Source: Mucidula mucida (lineage: Eukaryota > Basidiomycota > Agaricomycetes > Agaricales > Physalacriaceae). Taken from it: 64,000 nucleotides of DNA. Position numbers and translations under genes: made by a program. Position 1 is the first letter of the stretch. Every line of letters starts with the position of its first letter. The stretch lies in contig JADNYV010000143.1 of assembly GCA_015501055.1 (NCBI GenBank), forward strand, positions 1 through 64,000, read 5' to 3'. The notes beneath the pieces are model-generated. The model was not told the DNA's origin. It searched no databases and was given only the letters and a program-made list of their open reading frames with translations. Below are positions 56,301 to 64,000 of this stretch, in pieces.

Positions 56301-57446
56301 GTAAACGGACAGCATAACACTATAGTATGTTAATGAGGAGCTGATACCTGTCCAAGATGATGGTGGTCGGAAGCAAGGCCCAGAACAATTGGTACACAAT
56401 TGGCGACTTGCCCTCCTACTCTCATGATCTCTGTGTACATCCCATTTCTCAGTCTGTGCCCTATTAAAACCCCTCACTTACGGCGCTTTTGTATTCAGTC
56501 AGAAAATGGGAGGTCCAGTACCATACAAACTCCAAGTGGGTGCCCAAAAAGCAACACCATTACACAAATATCTCAGGCACTGTAGACATCTTCCGGATTT
56601 AGGTATTGTTGAACTGCGATGTTCGATGTCGTGGCAATCACCAAGTATGTGGTTGGTTTATTTATGGTTCCATTCGCGCCATCTCTATTCCACAACCTAC
56701 TTGTCAGACGTCCGCAATACCCTTCCAGTTTCTTTTTTACCGCATCCCACCAGGTACAGCTTATCGTGTCAACGGCCACATTTAAGTACGCGCTTACCTG
56801 TCCGGCACCCCAAATATAAATTTGGTCTTGATAAACAAACTTGTTAGCGTGAAGGGAATGTGCAAGCCATCACGCTGGATGGCTGTCGCTCCACCAATGT
56901 GCCCGCCTCAACGACTTTCACGCCGATAGATATTACTTCATTGCTGAGTTTGAATTGATGAGGTAGGCCATTTCTTTGCCCCCAACGACTCCATTGCTTA
57001 TCAAGGATGTGTAGATACCCAGTTTGAGCGAACTAAGCTTCCTCTGCGAGTAAAACCCGCGGTTACAGACGGCCATACGATGGCGTCTGGGAGCTGATTA
57101 TCCGCAACCAGCATCGCTCACGCCCATGGATAGTACAGCCGTCGACTGTCAGGTCGCTGTCAGAAAGGCTTTAACACATCCAAGCTGTGATTGTGTTCTT
57201 ATGCAAGATTCCGCGGCTACAAAGACAGCTTAAATGTACGTCCTCTGGGACGGCAGAGCTAACAATTAGACAACGCGGCAAGTTTGGGCGCGGCCGGTTA
57301 TGTTGTCCACCACCTCCGGCCTGCTCGTGCGCTTCTGGTGGGTGTTTGCACAATTCACACAATCGAATGAAATATTTCAAATTCTGCCATCCTTCATCCG
57401 TGATAGGAGTTTCTCCTTCTGCCATTGACCATGATCCGGCCACCAA
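56290..57446 (-). repeat. dispersed repeat R, right copy (inverted)
   Basis: Inverted relative to 36640-37790. The best frame (minus, 57446 down to 57171) begins MVAGSWSMAEGETPITDEGW and contains QAGGGGQHNRPRPNLPRC. Interrupted further on. It lies head to head with the U3 gene, 111 bases apart. Confidence 0.55.
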
Positions 57447-57557
57447 GACACAGTAAAGCAGCTCAAGCTGAGCAGGATATTCCTCGATCCGAGTCTTATT
57501 CCCACCAACCGAACACCGGTACGTAAACTGCCAGCAGAGTTCTCCTTTACATCTGAA

Positions 57558-58971
57558 ATGGCTTCGTCAGGACATGTCTGTCCTGGAGACATTGGCAGAC
57601 TTCCACCAGTCGAATTCTTTGTCGATATCCCCGCCCGCCAAACTATAATCGTGCTCACGACCCCTGTCGATACGTCAATTGGCTTCGTCAAGATTTTGAT
57701 GCAAGACAGCGAAGGGATCGCCTTCGAACGGCAACGTATATTCCTCAACAAGAAAGAATTACAGGACGCGGACACTATCTATTCTATCGGCTTGCGCGAT
57801 GGAAACCTGCTTCAGCTATTGAACGCAGATCACCCTCGTAGTACGTGACAATCTTCTTCAAGTTTGCATTCTGAACTGAGTGCATTCTAGCCCGAGTTCC
57901 AAGATTGGTCATAAATATCACTGTGATTATGCTCACAGGGAAAAGGATCCCGTTGAGAGTCCCCTATTCAATTCCAGTTATTACGCTCAAGGACCTCATA
58001 CGCAAGGGAGACGGTATACCTCCAGATCAACAGAGGTTAATTTGTGGCGGGACGCATCTAGAGGACGATCGCAGGCCGCTCGCGGATTATAACATCCGGA
58101 CAGACTCTACAATTTATATGGTTCTCCAGTTGAAGGGTGGAAAACCTGTGATTTACCTTCGCAGTCCCGTCGAGATCGATGCAGGCGTTCGATTATCCCT
58201 CATCCGTGACTGGCGCTTCTTTGTCGTGTATCCTGTCGTCCCGACGAAGCGAACGACCGGACCAATCCACGAGACTATCGTTTGGAATGTCAGAACGCAC
58301 TTGGATGGCACTATGACGGAGACAAACACAGGTCTCGACGTCAGCTATCTCTTCTGGGAGGCTCTGTTCGTCTATTCTGCTTCTCGACGTTCTGAACACT
58401 GATATCTGTGGAAACTTTAGAACAGTACGGTCTGCGCCAATGGAGTTGACACCACCATCGTCACCCAGTGATACAACGCCGGCCGAGATCTTTCGCCCCA
58501 TGAACTGCTTGTTTGATGATTCGGACAGTGTGGTCCTGCACGTACCGAAGATCACGCCGTATCTGGATCGCGCTTTGAAGGCATTGGGATTAGATATTGA
58601 AGCGAGGACGTCCTTTATAACGTGACCGCGCCTCTATGCTCAGCAATCACATCGTCTAACTGCTATCCCATAGATACTGGCTCCCTGCTCTTCTAAAACA
58701 CGAACACGTTGCGCTGCGTTTCGTTCCACAGGCTGTTTATAGTCGCGCCGCTCCAATGGACGTCCATCCGATCCCAGACGTTGTCACGCGCGTGTTTATG
58801 GTGTTCAGGAAAGTCGCTGCAGAAGATCTGGATCTTTGGGAAGGAGCTCGAAGGCGGGCCCTTGAGGATGTCAATTTCTGGAGGGATGTTGTTGGTGTAG
58901 AAACGCGTGAACGGCAGGAAGATCCTGCGCTCTTTCGAGTTCTTGAATGGGGTGGTATGGAGGTTGTCTGA
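57558..58971 (+). CDS. tandem ubiquitin-like/KPVIYL-domain fusion, copy U3
   Basis: Exons 57558-57840, 57891-58365, 58421-58621, 58674-58971; 418 residues, all junctions GT..AG and in frame. Residues about 15-90: ubiquitin-like domain 1 ([18 protein letters not shown] to LLQLL). Residues about 100-178: ubiquitin-like domain 2 ([49 protein letters not shown], Gly177-Gly178). [12 protein letters not shown] starts at residue 179. Then [32 protein letters not shown], a Pro/Ser linker, [46 protein letters not shown] and LEWGGMEVV. It is the cleanest copy in the window. If deubiquitinases cut after the diglycine, the KPVIYL domain would be released; this is inference. No membrane segment or signal peptide. 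Confidence 0.82.
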
Positions 58972-59376
58972 AAATGTGCTCTTTATTCTATCAATCTCAG
59001 CCATTTGTCTTACTATCATGTCTTCATGTGGTGGGTCTATCCGGCTCTTCAGCGAACTGTTCCCATTAATTCAAGTTTGATCACGACGGCTGTATTCGGT
59101 GCAGGCTCACGGCCTTATTCGAAGACTTGCTTTTAGCAGAAGTCCCACACCACATCCTTCCTACCTTCACAAGTCGGAGAGAAACAGGTCTTGCAGCAAC
59201 TCCATGGTCAGACCAAAGCGACCCAACTCCAAATCTGCAAACGTATGCCGCACTATGAAGTGTCTTTGGGACAGTTAATTCATTTTCGCGCCACAATAGC
59301 GATACTGGTACGTGCGCCATCGATAGCAACTGATGTGGTTCGCCCTTGATGAGTTCTGTTCAGCGTTAGACGACGA

Positions 59377-59520
59377 AATTCGATTTTTTGCTCATATACC
59401 CTCGCGCCAAACTGTGGAGGAGCTCACGACACATAGCAATGCGTCGATCGGGTCTGGATCGGGTACATCAAGATTCTGACTCGCCGCCACGATATTGTCG
59501 TCGGTCGACAGCGTATGTAA
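59377..59520 (+). pseudogene. fragment of Ubl/KPVIYL family, U5
   Basis: Plus strand: [24 protein letters not shown], then after a frame change YIKILTRRHDIVVGRQRM and stop. Closest to the first ubiquitin-like domain of U1. Only this part remains, 400 bases downstream of U3. Confidence 0.65.
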
Positions 59521-59789
59521 CAGCGGATCTGACCGAGCGCACCAAGTACAATAACACTATCTCGACTGTTGTGTTGTGATCCGGGGACTCAGAGCGATGG
59601 TCCATGCATTCATATCTCACCATTACTTCCCGTGAGAGGAAAGATGGGATACTATGGACAAGATAGAATGCAAGAAACGGTTTCGTAATGCGCCGGCTAT
59701 TATTATCATTTATATCAGACTGCAATCAGCTACTGAGAGAAAGCTTTGAGTAAATGTATGTGTAGTAAGTACCAGAAGAAATATATCAC
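59521..59789. other. intergenic
   Basis: Downstream flank of the MYND gene; nothing recognised. Confidence 0.4.
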
Positions 59790-61373
59790 TTAGATCAAGG
59801 TAAACCGCTGGCAAGGACAATTCTCAGTGTCGTGTCCTTCGTCGTTTTTCTCCACAGCCAAATAGCAGCTCGCGAAATTGAAACAGCGCGACCGATGGTC
59901 AAGTGTGGTCCACATATACTTCTGACATGCACGAGAACACACGACCAAGAACTGACACTCTGTGCACCGCTTGAGACGGCGTACATAAGGCGCAGTACAC
60001 TATGATATGAAGGTAAATTGAGGATGACAATGAGTATGCTGTAGACCTACCTGCGGATTCATGCAACGCCAACCACTCCGCACGTTCGGATCAACGACCC
60101 ATTTCTTTCTAGCCCTTGAGATTTCGTCCTTCAGCACATCCCACGCCGCCCAAGACCTCACAGACTCGGACGCTTCATCCTTGGATATGAACCGCTCTTT
60201 CTCTTCGTGCGCCAAATCCAGCCTATCCATTGCGCGGCACGCCAGGCGAAGAATAGTGCCACTCATCCTAACACCAAGACACACCTGCATAATGACGGCC
60301 ACGAGGACTGGCGCACAGTTGTGGTTTTTTTGGCCAAGCCTGTTCTGCCTCGATACCTCTGAAAGACACCGCACTAGTGACTGTACGAGTTGATGGTGGA
60401 GCGCGGCCTTCATTGAAATGAGCGTCGAGTCAGCTTCGAAAAGGTCCCCAAGGAACGTCAAAATGACCTCGAAGGGGTTCATCAGCACCTCAGCAGCGCT
60501 CGCCCAGTCCTTGAACGGAATGGTGAGCACCCGCGCTAACGTTCGGCACACCCACTTTGGAGCTTTGTGTCTGATGAGAAGGGAAGTGCAGTCACTGGCG
60601 GGCAGGATTTGGCAAAGCTGGGTCATAAGATGGATGTGCACCTCGACAGACAGCCTTTCCAACTTCGGGTCCGGCAGGGGATCGAGGTCCCGATGCGAGA
60701 ATGCAGCGACGTGACGGAGGATTTGTAAAGGCACAGCAGGCGTGTACCGCCTCAGAGTCTCTACAACCAGGTCGTGTAGTTGGGGTGTGCTATGCAGCTT
60801 GTCGAGGAGGAGCGTAACAGGAACAACAGCGTCGCGCCAGTACGCGAGCCCTGAAACCGATGCCCAGGCATGCACAACGATACCCACGACCTCCTGGCGG
60901 CGCAGAACGAGCTGCAGACCTCTGGGGTCGCTGATGAATGAATTGAGAACGACGAGCGCCTCGGTGCCCGAGTCGATGCGTATGGTATTGTGGATGTCGC
61001 AGTTCCTGAACGCGAATGACATGTCCTCGAGGATCCACAGACACCACTCGAGTATGGGAACACCGATAGACCTAAGGCGCGAGTGGATGGCGCGGGGGAG
61101 TTTACGAGAGTCCGCCTCGCTCATCTCCCAACGGATGGCGGCGATACACGCTAGGCCGACTGCCACATCGTCATTGTACACATCACAGAGAGGGTGTGAG
61201 TGATTGGGCATGACGGGTCTCTCGAGTTCGTGTATGTACTTTTCTATGATGCGCGCTTTTTCACAAAATGGCTGGTCTGGACCGGAGCGTCGTAAGAGGA
61301 CGCGAGCATCGCTTGGAAATTCGGAGAGCATTTGCAGGAGGTTTGTGAGAACGATGTGGAATGTGAGTGACAT
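59790..61373 (-). CDS. MYND zinc-finger protein
   Basis: Exons complement(59790..59999, 60051..61373), 510 residues. Residues 1-436 form a helical region without a recognised domain. The MYND finger starts at Cys437 (RCMNPQ), crosses the intron, and continues CTAPYVRRLKRCTECQFLVVCSRACQKYMWTTLDHRSRC, with all Cys/His positions (C-x4-C, C-x2-C, C-x3-C, H-x3-C) present. MYND fingers mediate protein contacts. Many related genes occur in Agaricomycetes, usually of unknown role. The first in-frame ATG at 61373 is assumed to be the start; an upstream exon is possible. Confidence 0.78.
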
Positions 61374-62363
61374 TTATACTTGCGGGAGGGCCACTCGCGC
61401 TTTGACCATGGTGATCCCGGAGTAGGTTTTTGTTCTTGAATGGTCTAAACCTGGCCATGGATCCTATACAAATGAACGCATTGACCAGATTTTGCTTCAC
61501 TCTGATACGCTCCCGGACATTTGACAATCTGCTACGTCCATGTACAAGGCCAACAAAAAACAAGGTCATGACAGGTTCGGCTTCGAAAGGAGATGCGTAC
61601 CCAGGAAGGCTCTCGAGAGTTATCAGTATCCTCTTCCAGACTCCATCACGAGATGGCTTCTAAGATTCCTTGGGAGTAACGTATGCAGCCGTAAAAAGTG
61701 AAGGTCGTGTCCTCTTGGAAGGCTGTATATACGAATTTGGGCATTTCTCGCGAGTGGGATCGGTAAGCCGCCGACAAGTTCGCACTAGTTTTTGTACAGT
61801 CCAATTTCACTTTGGCAGAGAAAGTTCAACCATGTTTTCCGAGCCCTTAGACAATGCTGCTGATGAAGGTCGAAGACAGAATGGGCGACCGGCGATCAAA
61901 AGTCTACTAGTCTACTAGTCTCAGTGTACTTCGTTCTAAATCTACCAGCTACCATTGGTTCCACATCTCCTGCAAAGGGCTCATTTAATACGCTCATCAT
62001 CAATGATGAGGGTCTCGACCGGTGCTTGACTCGACGTTTGTCGCGACGAGCCCGGTGTTTGACTAGCTCTGGACTAGCTTGACTGTGAAAATCATCCGCT
62101 GCCCAGGTCTCGCCCACATCTTACGATGCGCTGTGGTTCGGCATAATGGTGTTTGTCGTTTTCAAGACAAGTCGAACTCTTAAATTGTTGCGCATACTAT
62201 GTTGCTGACTGAGACCTCGAACTAGACGAGACTTGAAATAGGATGATCTTCGCTATCAGATCCTCTGTTTACAGATTCTGCCTACTTGCCATCTCCTCGT
62301 CAAGCCTGTTATACACAATATAATACCTCGAACTGTTGGAACAAATCAATGTTCACCTATCGA
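61374..62363. other. intergenic
   Basis: No supported gene. Short ORFs only. Confidence 0.4.
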
Positions 62364-64000
62364 CTACCTAGAAGCAGGAAAAGCACAAGAGATATTCGCG
62401 AGCCTCTTTATCGGTAACAGCACAGTCTCTGATCCCTGCGTCTCAAGATACCCCTCAACAAAGTCCCCAGCTAGCCTTTCCATCGTCCTCAAAATCTCCA
62501 GTCCCTTCATCTCGCACCGATGCCGCAACGTTGCGCTCCAAACCTCCGGCGACCGACACGTCTCGACACCCATTGCACACCGCTGCATATGCCCTTGAAA
62601 CCACCTCTCCGCGTCCGCAGTCCAGAACCCTAGCGCCCACCCACACTCCCGCCACACCGCGGGCGTCGGGAACCAAGAAGCGGTGTCATACACCCCGCAG
62701 ATCACAGCGATTTCGTCCTCCGTCAGCGCGTCGTAGTGGATGTACGCCGCCGCCTGCTAGGCACGCTCCACGACGCCACAGCGCGCGGCGGGGCGGGCGG
62801 CAGACAGCGGACGTTCACGTGCTCTTTCGCGAGCCGCCACACTAGCCCGCCATGCATCAACGCCGCGCGCGCCACCGCCGGATTCGCGAGGAGCGCCGCC
62901 CGTTTCTGGACGTAGACCGTGTACCCGTCTGCGCTACGGCGCCAGCTGTCTGGAGTAGGCATTATCATCATGGCGGAGGGCTGCAGCTCAATGAGAGCTG
63001 TGTTCCATGACAAGCCGCTGCGCACGAAGAACGCGACGATGTCCGACATCGTGTGAGCGGTTTGGTGGCGCAGGATGGTGAGCACGTCCATTGCCGAGCT
63101 CACGAGCACTTCCACGTTGGATAACCGGGAGTTGACACAGCGGACGTGGTACCAAGGCGGCCCCGATGCCCGCACGAGCTTTATGAATCGAAAAGACGTA
63201 TTTCGAATGGTGGGAAGGTAGTTTAAAGGGTAGTGAATATGATAATACAGGTCATTTTGAATGTCGGGCTGCGGTTTTGCGCTGCATTCGGTTTCGAGAG
63301 TGCGGATGATATTATAGACTTGTGCACTGGGTGGGCTGGTTCTGGGAGCGCCGATATAAAATAGGTAGGTTTCGAAGACGACAGGTAAGCAGGGAGGAGT
63401 GCTAAGGGGATGGGAACCCGTAGAAGTAGAACGACGATAGCCATAACGAAGATGAAGAATAGTCTCGACCGGTAAGGTTTGAATTTCGATTACTGGCGGT
63501 AGAGGAGGCACAGTTGCGATTAAACGGTCGTGTAAGACAGAAGTTCATAGCTCACGAAAAAGACATACATACCTTCGTCGTCAGGATACCTGAGTTCTAG
63601 GTCAAACTCAATATTCAAATCCCACTCGTTCGTCCACGAATCATAACAGCGATGCGTATCCCCATACCTTGCCCATACCTCCTGCACCTTCTCAAGAGGA
63701 ATTAAAACCCGCGTACCGTATCCGTGACGGGAGCCCGGAATCCACTCGTACGTCGATGCACCTTGACCAGGGCAGTGTGACCTACTAGCTGCCAGCTTCC
63801 TCGCCAACCGTTGCGTCTTGAGGACCTCAGTCTCAGAAAGTTCCAAATCTTTGTACATCAGCGCGCGGCGCTTGAAGAAGTCCTTACAGCTCTCGTTCGG
63901 ACGCTGAGCGAGCGTTAAGGATAAACCACAGGTCTCCGCGGTGCAAGCCGCATTACGCCGAATGACGCGCGGTTTGCAAGGAACGTTTCTGGGCTGGCTA
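62364..64000 (-). pseudogene. Agaricomycete-type family of unknown function, interrupted, continues past the right edge
   Basis: The minus strand reads in from the window edge: CTAETCGLSLTLAQRPNESC, KTQRLARKLAASRSHCPG and PLEKVQEVWARYGDTH (63600-63990), an intron region near 63530-63600, then YHVRCVNSRLSNVEVL, RSGLSWNTALIELQP, TPDSWRRSADGYTVYVQKRAALLAN and ALMHGGLVWRLAKEH (62840-63180). After about 62790 the frame shifts and meets a TAG; the matching continuation AAAYIHYDALTEDEIAVICGVY is in another frame and runs to the stop at 62364. I know this sequence type as an expanded Agaricomycete family without assigned function. Either broken here or affected by an indel. Confidence 0.5.

Noticed and set aside
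36640..58971. One large inverted duplication joining repeat R and the Ubl genes
   Set aside because: The order and orientation of R relative to the Ubl gene differ on the two sides, and the gene at 38528 has no counterpart on the right.
60061..61203. Plus-strand ORFs across the MYND gene
   Set aside because: Antisense to a 441-codon open frame that splices precisely into a complete MYND finger.

Overview
The window is nuclear DNA of a basidiomycete, most likely an Agaricomycete (mushroom-forming fungus). Genes are split by many introns of about 45-60 bases with GT..AG (twice GC..AG) ends, and homologues of housekeeping genes sit next to LTR, MULE, hAT, Tc1/mariner and tyrosine-recombinase elements typical of these fungi. 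There are no operons, no CRISPR arrays and no rRNA.

Layout. 0-4.3 kb: a small secreted-protein gene (copy A), two tRNA-like sequences and a frameshifted ORF between imperfect direct repeats. 4.3-10.9 kb: Tof1/Timeless-type fork protection factor (-), a MULE/SWIM remnant (-) and the Hsp90 co-chaperone Aha1 (+). 11.2-18.2 kb: a 7-kb chromodomain Ty3/gypsy element (-) bounded by a TATGC target duplication, with an inverted solo LTR of the same family nested in it. 18.2-21.1 kb: a tyrosine-recombinase remnant cut by a TA-flanked MITE, between ~120-bp inverted repeats. 21.3-30.7 kb: secreted-protein copy B, a GH31 alpha-xylosidase-type gene, and two tandem genes that fuse a double-psi beta-barrel to a GH16 glucanase. 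31-38 kb: poorly resolved single-copy genes, including a DUF4436 membrane protein. 38.5-43.6 and 57.5-59.5 kb: five copies or fragments of a family that joins two ubiquitin-like domains to a domain resembling bacterial KPVIYLYP-type proteins. 42.3-48.4 kb: transposon debris (hAT MITE, a ~270-bp inverted duplication, an AT-rich island, a TIR element with a nested MITE). 48.6-53.7 kb: a Ubp3/USP10-type deubiquitinase and mitochondrial ribosomal protein mL54 from one divergent promoter, then a ricin-B-fold lectin. 55.5-64 kb: a Tc1 remnant, a repeat shared with 36.6-37.8 kb, a MYND-finger protein and a broken gene that runs off the right edge.

Functional themes are loose. Cell-wall and polysaccharide genes cluster at 21-31 kb (GH31, two DPBB-GH16 fusions, a secreted small protein). 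Ubiquitin-related genes occur at 39-43, 48.6-51 and 57.5-59.5 kb, but nothing shows that they are linked. The most unusual items are the ubiquitin-like/KPVIYL fusions, which keep an LxLKGG terminus directly before the second domain; the DPBB-GH16 fusions; and the two-gene secreted family made of an internally duplicated Cys-containing module.

Two housekeeping-type genes (Aha1, GH31) each carry a single-base frameshift in an otherwise perfect model, so sequence error should be considered before calling any gene here broken. Exon boundaries were read by eye.
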